DNA of 64,000 nucleotides from Nonomuraea jabiensis (GCF_014204795.1 NZ_JACHMB010000001.1:12862501-12926500); one strand, 5' to 3'; shown: positions 1 to 8,530, counted from the first letter of the stretch. Notes: generated by a model from the sequence alone, not told the origin. Program-made: numbers and translations.

Positions 1-507
1 GGCCGCCGCGGTCTCCTGGTGGGTCTGGTTGTCGGACGGCAGCGTGTCCAGCGCGGTGAACCTGTCCATCTCCACGGTGTCGCCGCAGCGCACGCCTGAG
101 CTGCGCTCCACGCCGCGCGGGTCGAAGCTGATCAGGTCATATCGGGCGCGCAGCCCGGTGAGCGCCTTGGCGGCCTGGTCGAGCGTGTCGACGCCGGAGG
201 CGCCCGGACCGCCGAAGTTGAACACCACCGAGCCCAGCCGGTTCTTGCCCGTGGTGGACAGCTTGATGAGCGCCAGGTCCAGCTTCTCCCCGTCCGGCTT
301 GTTGTAGTCGAGCGGGACGGACAGCTTTCCGCACCGTACCGAACTGTCCTGGCTGGCCGGTGGCTCGCCGCCGGGACGCTTGATGTCGGTGCACGGCCCC
401 CAGCTGATCGCGCCGGGGTCCGCCGTCGACTGCGAGGCGGGCTCGGCCGGCACGGTTGAGCAACCGGCGACGACCGGGATGAGCAGGGCTGCTAGGACGC
501 GTCGCAT
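1..507 (-). CDS. Secreted lipoprotein alpha/beta hydrolase (S33 / tripeptidyl aminopeptidase-like), C-terminus cut off by window edge
   Basis: The first 169 residues are visible; the gene runs off position 1. The N-terminus MRRVLAALLIPVVAGCS is a lipoprotein signal with a lipobox ending VAGC (Cys16), so the protein is probably anchored outside the membrane. The motifs FGGPGASG (oxyanion-hole loop) and FDPRG are those of secreted actinobacterial alpha/beta hydrolases of the tripeptidyl-aminopeptidase group, which trim short peptides. The nucleophile Ser and the catalytic Asp/His would lie in the missing part. The ATG at 507 is chosen because it places the signal peptide at the N-terminus. It could equally be an esterase of the same fold. 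Confidence 0.8.
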   Translation of the reverse strand, partial: MRRVLAALLIPVVAGCSTVPAEPASQSTADPGAISWGPCTDIKRPGGEPPASQDSSVRCGKLSVPLDYNKPDGEKLDLALIKLSTTGKNRLGSVVFNFGGPGASGVDTLDQAAKALTGLRARYDLISFDPRGVERSSGVRCGDTVEMDRFTALDTLPSDNQTHQETAAA

Positions 508-578
508 GAACAGACTTCTCCCTCGTCTCTCAGGGGGAAGTAGTGCCCACAATACGTGACGCCGCACCATACCTGGGT

Positions 579-613
579 GAGGCGGCACGTACCCCTCCTG
601 AACGTGCCGCCTC
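579..613. terminator. Perfect 12-bp hairpin between the hydrolase gene and aceE
   Basis: GAGGCGGCACGT at 579-590 pairs perfectly with ACGTGCCGCCTC at 602-613 around an 11-nt loop. It lies just upstream of the aceE terminator hairpin and about 70 nt upstream of the hydrolase start. It may be a second terminator for aceE or a 5' regulatory structure of the hydrolase. No clear T-run is seen on either side. Confidence 0.45.
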
Positions 614-645
614 ACAGGCCGAACGCCGCGGACGGCGGAAATGAC

Positions 646-679
646 GGCGCCCCCGCGAGAGGTTCTTCGCGGGGGCGCC
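646..679 (-). terminator. Intrinsic terminator of aceE
   Basis: GGCGCCCCCGCGA (646-658) pairs perfectly with TCGCGGGGGCGCC (667-679) around an 8-nt loop, 14 nt beyond the aceE stop on the minus strand. The 13-bp GC stem lacks a strong U-tract, as is common for terminators in high-GC actinobacteria. Confidence 0.75.
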
Positions 680-692
680 GCTTCTGGATGAC

Positions 693-3440
693 TCAGACGC
701 CCATCGACTGGGTGTCGTTGCTCTCCGCGCCGCCCGCCTCGGTGACGCCGTTCTTGAGGTGGTAGCGGGCGATCGCCTCGCGCAGCACCTCGCCGTCGAG
801 CTCGCCCCGCTTGACCAGGCTGGTCAGCACGGCCAGCGTGATCGAGGCGGCGTCGACGTGGAAGTGGCGGCGCAGCGCCGAGCGGGTGTCGGACAGGCCG
901 AACCCATCGGTGCCCAGCGAGGACCAGTCACCCGGCACCCACTGCGCGATCTGGTCCTGCACGGCCTTCATGTAGTCGCTGACGCCCACGAACGGGCCCT
1001 GCGCCTGGGAGAGCGCCTGGGTCACGTACGGGACGCGCTGCTCGGCGTCGGGGTTGAGCAGGTTGTGCTCCTCGCAGGCCAGCGCGTCGCGGCGCAGCTC
1101 GGACCACGACGTCGCCGACCACACGTCGGCCGATACGCCCCAGTCCTCGGCCAGCAGCCGCTGCGCCTCCATCGCCCATGGGCCCGCCACGCCGGAGGAC
1201 AGGATGTTGGCCTTCGGACCCTGGGTCTGCGGCCCGTCGGCGAACTTGTACAGGCCCTTGAGCAGGCCCTGCACGTCGAGGTTGGCCGGCTGGGCGGGCT
1301 GCAGGTAGGGCTCGTTGTAGACGGTCAGGTAGTAGAAGACGTCCTCCGGCTGGTCGCCGTACATCCTCCGCAGGCCGTCCTTGACGATGTGGGCCACCTC
1401 GAACGCCCACGACGGGTCGTAGGAGATCGCGGCCGGGTTGGTGGAGGCGATGAGCGGCGTGTGGCCGTCCTCGTGCTGCAGGCCCTCACCGTTGAGCGTG
1501 GTGCGGCCCGCGGTGGCGCCGAGCAGGAAGCCGCGGCCCATCTGGTCGCCCATCTGCCACATCTGGTCGCCGGTGCGCTGCCACCCGAACATCGAGTAGA
1601 AGATGTAGATCGGGATCATGTGCTCGCCGTGCGTGGCGTAGGCGGTGCCGGCCGCGATGGCCGAGGCCATCGAGCCCGACTCGCTGATGCCCTCGTGCAG
1701 GATCTGGCCCTGCGTGGCCTCCTTGTACGACAGCAGCAGCTCCCTGTCGACGGCCTCGTACGTCTGGCCGTGCGGGGAGTAGATCTTGGCCGTCGGGAAC
1801 ATGGCGTCCAGACCGAACGTACGCGCCTCGTCCGGGATGATCGGCACGAACCGGTGGCCGATCTCCTTGTCGCGCATGAGGTCCTTCAGCAGCCGCACGA
1901 ACGCCATCGTGGTGGCGACCTGCTGCTTGCCCGAGCCCTTGGCGAAGCCGCCGTAGACCTCGTCGCCGGGCAGCTTGACCGGCTTGGCGCGCATGACCCG
2001 CTTGGGCAGCACACCGCCGAGCGCCGCGCGGCGCTCCTTCATGTACTGGATCTCGGGGTCGTTCTCGCCCGGGTGGAAGTACGGGGGCAGCTCGCCCTCC
2101 AGCGCGGAGTCCGGGATCGGCAGGTAGAGCCGGTCGCGGAACTCCTTCAGCTCGGCCTTGGTGAGCTTCTTCATCTGGTGGGTGGCGTTGCGCGCCTCGA
2201 AGTCCTTGCCCAGCGTCCAGCCCTTGATGGTCTGGGCGAGGATCACGGTCGGCTGGCCGACGTGCTCGCGGGCCGCCTTGAACGCCGCGTAGACCTTGCG
2301 GTAGTCGTGGCCGCCGCGCGACAGCTTGCGGATGTCGTCGTCGGTCAGGTGCTCGACCATCTTGCGCAGGCGCGGGTCACCGGAGAAGAAGTGCTCGCGG
2401 ATGTACTCGCCGGACTCGACCGAGTAGGTCTGGAACTGGCCGTCGGGCGTGGTGTTCATCTGGTTGACCAGCACGCCGTCGACGTCGGCGGCCAGCAGCG
2501 GGTCCCAGTCGCGGCCCCACACGACCTTGATGACGTTCCAGCCGGCGCCGCGGAAGTACGACTCCAGCTCCTGGATGATCTTGCCGTTGCCGCGTACGGG
2601 ACCGTCGAGCCGCTGCAGATTGCAGTTGATCACGAACGTGAGGTTGTCGAGCTCCTCGCGGGCCGCCAGGCCGATCGCGCCGAGCGACTCCGGCTCGTCC
2701 ATCTCGCCGTCGCCCAGGAACGCCCACACGTGGCTGCGGCTGGTGTCCTTGATCTGCCGGTTGAGCAGATAGCGGTTGAACCGCGCCTGGTAGATCGCGC
2801 CGATCGGGCCGAGGCCCATGGAGACCGTCGGGAACTCCCAGAAGTCGGGCATGAGGCGCGGGTGGGGGTAGGAGGGCAGGCCGTGGAAGCCGTGCGACAG
2901 CTCCTGGCGGAACGCGTCGAGCTGGGCCTCGTTGAGGCGGCCCTCGAGGAAGGCGCGGGCGTAGATGCCCGGCGCGGCGTGCCCCTGGAAGAAGACCTGG
3001 TCGCCCGACTCGCCGTGGTCCTTGCCGCGGAAGAAGTGGTTGAAGCCCACTTCGTAGAGGGAGGCGGCGGAGGCGTAGGTGGCGATGTGGCCACCGACGT
3101 TGGTGCGGGCGTTGGCCCTGGACACCATGATGGCCGCGTTCCAGCGGATGTAGGCGCGGATGCGGCGCTCGACGTGCTCGTCACCGGGGAACCAGGGCTC
3201 GCGCTCCGGCGGGATCGTGTTGATGTAGTCGGTGCTCCGCAAACCCGGCACGCCGACCTGGTGCTCGCGTGCCCGCTCCAGCATGCGCAGCATGAGGTAG
3301 CGGGCTCTGGTGCGGCCTTCGGTCTTGACGACGTTGTCGAGAGACTCGAGCCACTCGTTGGTCTCGCTGGGGTCGACATCAGGCAGCTGGCTGGGTAGGC
3401 CGTCGCTGATGATCGAGAATCGCTGGCGTCCGGAAGCCAC
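693..3440 (-). CDS. aceE: Pyruvate dehydrogenase E1 component, homodimeric type (AceE)
   Basis: Thiamine-diphosphate enzyme that decarboxylates pyruvate and reductively acetylates the lipoyl E2 of the pyruvate dehydrogenase complex in the cytoplasm. The protein is 915 aa, typical of actinobacterial AceE. The ThDP/Mg-binding motif [10 protein letters not shown] is present, as are blocks such as [23 protein letters not shown] and [16 protein letters not shown] shared by the single-chain E1 family. I chose the GTG at 3440: the protein then begins VASGRQRF ahead of the conserved [11 protein letters not shown] block, and a GGAAGG Shine-Dalgarno lies about 8-10 nt upstream. In-frame ATGs at 3492 and 3518 are alternatives. 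No E2 or E3 gene is adjacent, as usual in actinobacteria. Confidence 0.96.
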   Translation of the reverse strand: MASGRQRFSIISDGLPSQLPDVDPSETNEWLESLDNVVKTEGRTRARYLMLRMLERAREHQVGVPGLRSTDYINTIPPEREPWFPGDEHVERRIRAYIRWNAAIMVSRANARTNVGGHIATYASAASLYEVGFNHFFRGKDHGESGDQVFFQGHAAPGIYARAFLEGRLNEAQLDAFRQELSHGFHGLPSYPHPRLMPDFWEFPTVSMGLGPIGAIYQARFNRYLLNRQIKDTSRSHVWAFLGDGEMDEPESLGAIGLAAREELDNLTFVINCNLQRLDGPVRGNGKIIQELESYFRGAGWNVIKVVWGRDWDPLLAADVDGVLVNQMNTTPDGQFQTYSVESGEYIREHFFSGDPRLRKMVEHLTDDDIRKLSRGGHDYRKVYAAFKAAREHVGQPTVILAQTIKGWTLGKDFEARNATHQMKKLTKAELKEFRDRLYLPIPDSALEGELPPYFHPGENDPEIQYMKERRAALGGVLPKRVMRAKPVKLPGDEVYGGFAKGSGKQQVATTMAFVRLLKDLMRDKEIGHRFVPIIPDEARTFGLDAMFPTAKIYSPHGQTYEAVDRELLLSYKEATQGQILHEGISESGSMASAIAAGTAYATHGEHMIPIYIFYSMFGWQRTGDQMWQMGDQMGRGFLLGATAGRTTLNGEGLQHEDGHTPLIASTNPAAISYDPSWAFEVAHIVKDGLRRMYGDQPEDVFYYLTVYNEPYLQPAQPANLDVQGLLKGLYKFADGPQTQGPKANILSSGVAGPWAMEAQRLLAEDWGVSADVWSATSWSELRRDALACEEHNLLNPDAEQRVPYVTQALSQAQGPFVGVSDYMKAVQDQIAQWVPGDWSSLGTDGFGLSDTRSALRRHFHVDAASITLAVLTSLVKRGELDGEVLREAIARYHLKNGVTEAGGAESNDTQSMGV

Positions 3441-4118
3441 TGGGTCTCGCCTTCCGAGGATGACTGATGTCTGGTCTGGGTCGCCTTCCATCCTGGTCGC
3501 TAGCCGTAGAAAACGCATCTCTACTGACCGGTAACCAGTGGTGTCCCTGCTGGCAGAGACTGATCAGAGTGGCCTAGACCACCGATGGTAGGACGAATCG
3601 CCACCAAAGGTTACATCCCGGGAGCAATTTAACAAGACAGGAAAACGAACGAAATTTCGCTCGAATGTCTCTGGACTCCTGGCTCCCGTACCCTCCACTG
3701 TGCCCCGGAGGGAGGGGGTTCTCACCCCCTGGACGGCGCGGCGTGACGGGCGAGTCTAGCGGCCATCCTCCTGGCGGGGCTCCGAGGGGGCGAGCGTTGC
3801 CGCCGCTCACGGCCCCTCGCCACTTCTGCCCCCTATCGCCTCTCCGGCCCTGCGACGCCCCTCACCACCCCTAGGGCCCCCCGCCCCCTACTGATCCAGT
3901 TCGTCCCTCAGACCCAGCAGACCCCTCCTGCACCTCCTACCCGCTCTCTCCCTCCTACCGCTACCCCCTCCCCTTCCCCGTCGGCTCGCCACGCCGCCGG
4001 GGCCTGCCACCTCAGCGCCGCGTAACATTTCGGTCATTTTTTGCCGTCCTCCTGGAGGTGGGGCAAAACTTCCGAATCACTCTTTTCGTCCGGCCTCCCG
4101 CGTACCAATGTGGGTTAT
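3441..4118. other. Non-coding stretch upstream of aceE and the DUF1918 gene, with a pyrimidine-rich tract and a stem-loop
   Basis: This divergent intergenic region should hold the promoters of aceE (leftward) and of the DUF1918 gene (rightward). The segment about 3801-3990 is strikingly C-rich and G-poor on the + strand. TTTTGCC (4039-4045) can pair with GGCAAAA (4062-4068), with an inner CCTCC/GGAGG pair, forming a stem-loop 50 nt before the DUF1918 start. A short reading frame on the minus strand (3574-3810) has no recognisable domain. I see no riboswitch or RNA gene. Confidence 0.5.
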
Positions 4119-4301
4119 ATGGATGCTGCGGTAGGAGACCGGCTCCTGGTGCACGGACATGCCGTTGGCGAAGGGGACCGGAGTGGTGTGATTGTGGAGG
4201 TCAAGGGCCTCGACGGCGGGCCTCCCTACATGGTGCGCTTCGACGACGGGCACACCGGCCTGGTGTTTCCCGGCCCGGACGCCGTCGTGGTGCATAAGTA
4301 A
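4119..4301 (+). CDS. DUF1918 small protein
   Basis: A 60-aa protein beginning MDAAVGDRLLVHGHAVG and ending DAVVVHK. It matches the whole-length DUF1918 pattern: short, SH3-like all-beta proteins with a G-D-R-L-x-V-x-G opening and a Y-x-V-R-F-D-D-G block (here PYMVRFDDGHTGLVFPG). The cellular role is unknown. The ATG at 4119 was chosen because family members begin at this point. A longer in-frame reading from 4041 would add 26 residues with no conservation I recognise. It lies 9 nt before the YjbQ gene, so the two may be co-transcribed. Confidence 0.8.
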   Translation: MDAAVGDRLLVHGHAVGEGDRSGVIVEVKGLDGGPPYMVRFDDGHTGLVFPGPDAVVVHK

Positions 4302-4310
4302 GATTTCCCT

Positions 4311-4718
4311 GTGAGATCTGAAATCATCTCCGTGGCCACAGGGTCGCGAGAGACAGTGCACGACATCACTGCTGAATGCGCTGATTTCGTGCGCACGCAG
4401 GGCGATGACGGGCTGTTGCATATCTTCGTGCCCCATGCGACGGCCGGTGTCGCCCTGCTCGAGTTGGGCTCGCGCAGCGACGACGATCTGCTCGCCGCGC
4501 TGCGTGACCTGCTGCCGCCCGATGATCGCTGGCGTCACGCCCACGGGTCGCCCGGTCACGGACGGTCACACGTCATGCCCGCGCTGATCCCGCCGTACGC
4601 CACGGTCCCCGTGCTGGGCGGGCGTCTGGCGCTCGGCACGTGGCAGTCGATCGCACTCGTCGACCTGAACGTCGACAACCGGCAACGCCAGGTTCGCCTG
4701 TCGTTTTTGTCTGATTGA
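4311..4718 (+). CDS. YjbQ / UPF0047 family protein
   Basis: A 135-aa protein starting at GTG 4311. It carries the UPF0047 signature: HIFVPHATAGVALLE, a central GHGRSHVMPAL segment with clustered histidines, and GTWQSIALVDL near the C-terminus. Family members are small trimeric cytoplasmic proteins; some are annotated as secondary thiamine-phosphate synthases, but the physiological role is unsettled. The conserved His residues could form a metal or phosphate site. It lies 9 nt after the DUF1918 gene. Confidence 0.88.
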   Translation: MRSEIISVATGSRETVHDITAECADFVRTQGDDGLLHIFVPHATAGVALLELGSRSDDDLLAALRDLLPPDDRWRHAHGSPGHGRSHVMPALIPPYATVPVLGGRLALGTWQSIALVDLNVDNRQRQVRLSFLSD

Positions 4719-4835
4719 TTCTGGCCGACTACGGCCGTACCCGTGGCGACCGTTGACGACTGAGGGTCACAGCGTGTGGACTGTGCCGAAGCGATAAACC
4801 GCATAAGCGGGGCCACTCAAGCAGGAGGGATAAAC

Positions 4836-5264
4836 GTGAGCGCGACCGCGGGTCAGGCGCAGGGCGAGCGCGGCCTGGCCGAACGGCTCGGCCTCAAGCC
4901 GGGTCAGGTGGTGCAGGAGATCGGTTGGGACGAGGACGTCGACGACGAGCTTCGCGACTCCATCGAGGACCTGACCGGCAACGAGCTGTTGGACGAAGAG
5001 AGCGACGACGTCGTGGACGTGGTGCTGATGTGGTGGCGCGACGGCGACGGAGACCTCTTCGACGCCCTCAGCGACGCCATGCGAGCACTCGCCGACGGCG
5101 GCCAGATCTGGCTGCTGACTCCCAAGGCCGGGCGCGATGGCCACGTGGAGCCGAGCGACATCGGGGAGGATGCCGCTACCGCGGGTCTCTCGCAGACCAG
5201 CAGCATCTCCGCCGCACCGGACTGGTCCGGGACCAGGCTCGTCACGCCCAAGGGCAAACGGTAG
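4836..5264 (+). CDS. DUF3052 family protein
   Basis: A 142-aa acidic protein starting at GTG 4836 behind a strong GCAGGAGGG ribosome binding site. The core LGLKPGQVVQEIGWDEDVDD, the acidic DEESDDVVDVVLMWWRDGDGD stretch, the WLLTPKAGRDG segment and the C-terminal SQTSSISAAPDWSGTRLV block match DUF3052, a family restricted to actinobacteria. Function is unknown. As I recall it is often found close to aceE and an AhpE peroxiredoxin, as here. Confidence 0.87.
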   Translation: MSATAGQAQGERGLAERLGLKPGQVVQEIGWDEDVDDELRDSIEDLTGNELLDEESDDVVDVVLMWWRDGDGDLFDALSDAMRALADGGQIWLLTPKAGRDGHVEPSDIGEDAATAGLSQTSSISAAPDWSGTRLVTPKGKR

Positions 5265-5302
5265 GGGGTCCGGGCGCGCCTTCCGTACGGCAGGATGAAG
5301 CC

Positions 5303-5758
5303 GTGAACGCACATCCTGCCGAGGTCGGCGCCCTGGCTCCGGATTTCGAGCTGCAGGACCAGCACGGCACCCCGGTGAGCCTGGCTCAGTTCCGGGGTAC
5401 GAAGGTCGTGCTGGTCTTCTACCCGCTTGCCTTCAGCGGGATCTGTCACGGCGAGCTGTCCGCGCTGCGCGACCAGCCGCTCGACGGCGCACAACTGCTG
5501 ACCGTGTCCGTCGACTCCGTGTTCACGCACCGTGCGTGGGCCGATCGCGAGGGTTACACGTTTCCGCTGCTCTCCGATTTCTGGCCACACGGACAGGTCG
5601 CGCGGGCGTACGGTGTGTTCGATGAGGCGAAGGGGTTCGCTCTTCGGGGGACCTTCATCATCGACGGCGAGGGCGTGATCCGGTGGTCGGTGGTCAATCC
5701 GGCCTCCGCCGCACGCGACGTCGCCGACTACACCAAGGCACTCGCCGACATTTCTTGA
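5303..5758 (+). CDS. AhpE-type peroxiredoxin
   Basis: A 151-aa thiol peroxidase of the AhpC/TSA superfamily that reduces peroxides in the cytoplasm. The peroxidatic Cys is Cys48 in YPLAFSGICHGEL; the AhpE subgroup has the same FTGICxGEL pattern. No second Cys in the usual resolving position is seen, consistent with 1-Cys AhpE proteins that are recycled by mycoredoxin or mycothiol. The start is GTG 5303, giving VNAHPAEVGALAPDFEL, the usual N-terminus with APDFEL. It is 38 nt downstream of the DUF3052 gene. Confidence 0.88.
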   Translation: MNAHPAEVGALAPDFELQDQHGTPVSLAQFRGTKVVLVFYPLAFSGICHGELSALRDQPLDGAQLLTVSVDSVFTHRAWADREGYTFPLLSDFWPHGQVARAYGVFDEAKGFALRGTFIIDGEGVIRWSVVNPASAARDVADYTKALADIS

Positions 5759-5772
5759 CCTCGGAGGGAACG

Positions 5773-6096
5773 ATGCCCTGCTACCGATGCGGGGCCCGGC
5801 AGACCGACCCGGTGCGCGGCGCCAGCCCGTGGCAGCGCGGGGTGCGCCACGAGACGCAGGTGTTGATCTGCCCGGACTGTCAGCGGCTGCACGACCTCGA
5901 CCTCGACGCGTGCGCGGCCTGCGGCTCGGTCGCGCTGATCTGCCGGCTGGGCGAGGTGGAGTGCCGGTCCTGCGGCGACGTACGGCTGGCGCGCTCCGAC
6001 GCGCTCGCGGGCTCTCCTGTCTCCCCACCGCCCTCACCCCCCGGCCTCTCGGCGGAGGTGGAAGCGGCCCTCAACCGCGTACTGGGCCGCACCTGA
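5773..6096 (+). CDS. Small zinc-ribbon protein
   Basis: A 107-aa protein starting at ATG 5773 behind GGAGGG. It contains four Cys pairs in CxxC arrangement: CYRC, CPDC, CAAC and CRSC. These can form two zinc ribbons. A proline-rich linker (SPPPSPPG) leads to a short helical tail. It follows the peroxiredoxin by 14 nt and is probably in the same transcript. No catalytic residues are visible. A nucleic-acid-binding or adaptor role is possible but unproven. Confidence 0.72.
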   Translation: MPCYRCGARQTDPVRGASPWQRGVRHETQVLICPDCQRLHDLDLDACAACGSVALICRLGEVECRSCGDVRLARSDALAGSPVSPPPSPPGLSAEVEAALNRVLGRT

Positions 6097-6286
6097 GCCC
6101 CCAGGACCGGACACGGAGGCACCGGGGCCTGAGACCGACCACAGAGCCACGCACGCCCGAATAGGGAAACACGAGGCCGCCACAGCACCGCGAGCCGCTC
6201 TGAGCCCGCAGCACTGAACCCTGGGCTCCGATCCCCGGCGGCGCTGCTCTGGACTCCCAGCCCTCAACAGGGCTGCCCGAGGCCCG

Positions 6287-6376
6287 CAGACTGAAGAGCT
6301 GAGAACAGGGACGCTCCGGGGACTGCACTGGAGCGGTGAGACAGGGACGCTCGGGGGGCAGGACTGGAGAGCTGAG
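6287..6376. repeat. 36-bp imperfect tandem repeat, about 2.5 copies, in a 380-nt gene-free gap
   Basis: Two adjacent 36-nt units at 6305-6340 and 6341-6376 share ACAGGGACGCTC at their starts and end in CTGGAG-(C/A)G-(G/C)TGAG. A partial unit at about 6287-6301 precedes them. The gap 6097-6480 holds nothing else I recognise. Two similar unit-length repeats occur elsewhere in this window (35777-35890 and 47704-47798). Confidence 0.6.
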
Positions 6377-6480
6377 CAACAAGGACAAGCGATCTCAACT
6401 CAGACACCGGGAATCCCTGCAGCGAAGGGACTCTTTCCAGACATTTGCTGAGCTGCGCTATCGTCTCCTCCGTGTCCGAC

Positions 6481-7482
6481 ATGACTCCGAGCGTGAGCGA
6501 GAGCCCGAACCCGAGTGTGACCGTGAGCCCCAGCCCGGCTCCGAGCTCGTTCGTCGTCGCGCTCGACGTCGGCGGCACGTCCATGAAGGGCGGCCTGGTC
6601 AGCGACTCCGGCGTGGTGCTGCTGAGCGAGCGGCGCCCGACCCCCCGGGCGGAGGGCCCTGAGGCGGTCGTGTCCGCCATCTCCGACTTCATCAGCCACC
6701 TGGCCGCCTCGGGTGACGGCACCCCGGCAGGCGTGGGCCTGGCGGTCCCCGGCCTGGTCTCCGACAACGCCGCCGTCTACGCCGCGAACCTGGGCTGGCG
6801 CGACGTCCCCGCCACGAGCTTCACCACCCTGGACATCCCCGTCCTGCTCGGACACGACGTACGCACCGGCGGCCTCGCCGAGAGCATCCTCGGCGCGGGC
6901 CGGGGCCTGTCCGACTTCCTCTTCCTCCCCATCGGCACGGGGATCGCGGGCGCCTCGATCATCCGGGGCGAACCGTACGGCGGCTCCTCCGGCTGGGCCG
7001 GCGAGATCGGCCACACCCCGGTCTTCCCGGACGGGGAACAGTGCGCGTGCGGTCAGTTCGGCTGCCTGGAGACGTACGCCTCGGCCGCCTCGGTGGGCCG
7101 CCGCTACAGCCAGCGCGCCGGCGTGGAGGACGTCAAGGCGGAGCAGGTGGTCTCCTCCGACGACCCGATCGCCGTAGAGGTCTGGGACGAGGCCGTGGAG
7201 GCCCTGTCGCTGGCCCTGGCCACGTACACGCTCCTGCTGGACCCCACGGTGATCGTCCTCGGCGGCGGCCTCGCCGAAGCGGGCCCCGCCCTCTTCGACC
7301 CGGTACGCACCCGCCTCGTCAAACGCCTCGCCTTCCGCGACGCACCCCCACTGGTACCGGCCGCACTCGGGGTCGACGCCGGCATGCTCGGAGCCTCCCT
7401 CCTGGGCTGGCGCGCCGCCGGCCGCCCCGAACTGGGCCCCGGCTGGACAGTGGATGTGCGATCGGGCCCTGTGGTGTCGTAA
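6481..7482 (+). CDS. ROK family sugar kinase (glucokinase-like)
   Basis: A 333-aa ATP-dependent hexose kinase of the ROK family. The phosphate-binding motif VVALDVGGTSMKGG opens the fold. The ROK zinc motif is intact: EIGHTPVF followed by CACGQFGCLETY, supplying the His and three Cys ligands. LGGGLAEAGP is the C-terminal adenosine-binding motif. No N-terminal HTH is present, so it is an enzyme rather than a ROK repressor. The first 30 residues are a Ser/Pro-rich low-complexity tail. ATG 6481 is used, but GTG 6472 and an ATG at 6445 are in frame and no clear ribosome binding site decides. Substrate may be glucose or another hexose. Confidence 0.85.
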   Translation: MTPSVSESPNPSVTVSPSPAPSSFVVALDVGGTSMKGGLVSDSGVVLLSERRPTPRAEGPEAVVSAISDFISHLAASGDGTPAGVGLAVPGLVSDNAAVYAANLGWRDVPATSFTTLDIPVLLGHDVRTGGLAESILGAGRGLSDFLFLPIGTGIAGASIIRGEPYGGSSGWAGEIGHTPVFPDGEQCACGQFGCLETYASAASVGRRYSQRAGVEDVKAEQVVSSDDPIAVEVWDEAVEALSLALATYTLLLDPTVIVLGGGLAEAGPALFDPVRTRLVKRLAFRDAPPLVPAALGVDAGMLGASLLGWRAAGRPELGPGWTVDVRSGPVVS

Positions 7483-7499
7483 GGTGTAGTGCCGATCAG

Positions 7500-7571
7500 G
7501 GGCGGTTAGCTCAGCGGTAGAGCACTCGCCTTACAAGCGAGGGGTCACTGGTTCGAACCCAGTACCGCCCA
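7500..7571 (+). tRNA. tRNA-Val(TAC)
   Basis: The cloverleaf folds completely: acceptor GGGCGGT pairs with ACCGCCC, D stem GCTC/GAGC, anticodon stem CTCGC/GCGAG with loop CTTACAA (anticodon TAC, valine), T stem ACTGG/CCAGT with loop TTCGAAC, and discriminator A. CC but not CCA is encoded at 7572-7573, so the end is finished post-transcriptionally. Its 3' half (from 7527) is repeated at 12939, marking it as an integration target. Confidence 0.96.
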
Positions 7572-7580
7572 CCTGCAGAA

Positions 7581-7612
7581 AAGCCCCGTCTCCGATCATG
7601 GAAACGGGGCTT
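7581..7612 (+). terminator. Terminator after tRNA-Val
   Basis: AAGCCCCGT (7581-7589) pairs with ACGGGGCTT (7604-7612) around a 14-nt loop, starting 10 nt after the tRNA. It is the expected Rho-independent terminator for the tRNA. Because an element sits in the tRNA 3' end, this copy probably came in with the element. Confidence 0.7.
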
Positions 7613-7640
7613 CGTGCCAGACGGGATGATCCGGCCGGGG

Positions 7641-7814
7641 TCAGGCCGTGTTGCTAAAGGAAGCCGGTGAGCCGGGTTCACCCCAGACTTCGCCGTCGAG
7701 CAGCGCCATTCCCAGTACGGGCCACGCCTCCCGCCTGCGACGGTGCAGCCGCATGGTGTCCATCTCGCTGCGTAAACTGTTGGCTTGTGTCCTGTCTGTG
7801 ATGTCAACGTGCAC
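7641..7814 (-). CDS. Possible small protein, unrecognised
   Basis: A 57-codon frame from GTG 7814 (alternative ATG 7763), ending TGA at 7641. It encodes a basic Arg-rich centre (RLHRRRREAWPVLG) followed by MALLDGEVWGEPGSPASF. The composition looks protein-like but there is no clear ribosome binding site. It could be the tail of a larger gene lost during element decay. It is not assigned to any family. Confidence 0.25.
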   Translation of the reverse strand: MHVDITDRTQANSLRSEMDTMRLHRRRREAWPVLGMALLDGEVWGEPGSPASFSNTA

Positions 7815-7849
7815 ACTGACGGTTTCGCATTCGACCGAAGGACTGAGCC

Positions 7850-8149
7850 GTGCCCGACCGACCTGAGATTGTCTGCATCTGCGGCTCTACCCGGTTCGTG
7901 GACGAGATGCGTGCGGCGAACCGTGATCTGACCTTCGCCGGTGTCATCGTCGTCGCGCCAGGCGAAGCAGACGAGTTGATCACCAACGAGCAGAAGACCG
8001 CGATGGACGCCCTCCACCTGCGCAAGATCGACCTGGCTGACCGGGTTCTGGTCGTCAACCCCGGCGGGTATATCGGCGAGTCCACGAGCAGGGAGATCGC
8101 ATATGCCCATGCCACCGGCAAGCCGATCTCGTTCACCGATCCCGTCTGA
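7850..8149 (+). CDS. Small nucleoside 2-deoxyribosyltransferase-like protein of phage/plasmid type
   Basis: A 99-aa protein from GTG 7850. It opens with ICGSTRFVDEMRAAN and closes with VVNPGGYIGESTSREIAYAHATGK. This pattern (CGSTRF near the N-terminus; NPGGYIGxST near the C-terminus) is shared by small Rossmann-like proteins carried by actinophages and integrative elements and related to the nucleoside 2-deoxyribosyltransferase / DUF4406 fold. The protein may bind a nucleotide; activity is unproven. An AAGGAC sequence sits 6 nt upstream. It is the first convincing cargo gene of the island. Confidence 0.68.
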   Translation: MPDRPEIVCICGSTRFVDEMRAANRDLTFAGVIVVAPGEADELITNEQKTAMDALHLRKIDLADRVLVVNPGGYIGESTSREIAYAHATGKPISFTDPV

Positions 8150-8372
8150 CCAGTAGAACGCTTCGTGGTGCGCGGGCAACGAGTCTCGGTCAGCCTCGGA
8201 GCGTGTTGCTAGGGGGTCTTCGAAGTCGTCGGGCGCAGCCTTGTGCTTGTGTCGCGTGACGTGATCTCTGATGAGGCGTGCCCGTTCACAGAGCGATCAA
8301 CGGGGATTCACGGTTACTCGACCGGCATCCACCCAGGTCAGCGTTTCCCAGCTCAGCCCAGTGATCTTGAAA

Positions 8373-8419
8373 GAGTTCCCAAGCTGACAGCGCGGGTTCG
8401 ATTCCCGTCACCCGCTCCA
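8373..8419 (+). pseudogene. 3' fragment of tRNA-Gly(CCC), att scar
   Basis: Bases from about 8373 carry an anticodon-loop-like GTTCCCAAG (anticodon CCC), then the complete T arm (GCGGG-TTCGATT-CCCGT) and the acceptor 3' strand CACCCGC followed by discriminator T and CCA (8417-8419). The 5' half (expected GCGGGTG) is missing, so this is not a functional tRNA. A 3'-only tRNA fragment is the typical remnant of attR/attL for an element that once used a tRNA-Gly gene. Confidence 0.75.
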
Positions 8420-8530
8420 CGCGCGAAGGCCCAGGTCAGGACGCTGATCCAGACTCGCCACCTTAGTCATTTTAGGGCTATGTCCATGTCGCGTCGCGAG
8501 CGTTCTAACAGGCGGCGCATACTGGTGGGG

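Noticed and set aside
759-3398. Long + strand frame of 879 codons opposite aceE; likewise 19230-21854, 26465-28432, 39339-42077, 45011-47548, 51016-53322 and 60280-62598.
   Set aside because: Mirror frames of real genes caused by high GC3; low-complexity Arg/Ala/Gly/Leu composition and no domain.
3574-3810. 78-codon minus-strand frame in the aceE upstream region.
   Set aside because: No recognisable domain, no ribosome binding site and Pro/Gly-rich composition; treated as non-coding.
6287-6376. Short repeats considered as a CRISPR array (also 35777-35890 and 47704-47798).
   Set aside because: Units are directly adjacent, without unique spacers, with only 2-3 copies and no cas genes.
7511-8179. 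Minus-strand frame of 222 codons and a similar one at 12575-13060 containing VRTSDPSLVRR.
   Set aside because: That peptide is the antisense translation of the tRNA-Val gene and of its att copy; these are artefacts. The 12575-13060 frame nevertheless includes real integrase residues (MQRIGHDSVRAALIYRYST), which are annotated as the int pseudogene.
8243-8530. N-terminal extension of the small KOW-like protein.
   Set aside because: It is a translation of the tRNA-Gly fragment (KLTARVRFPSPAP) and flanks, so the gene must start later.
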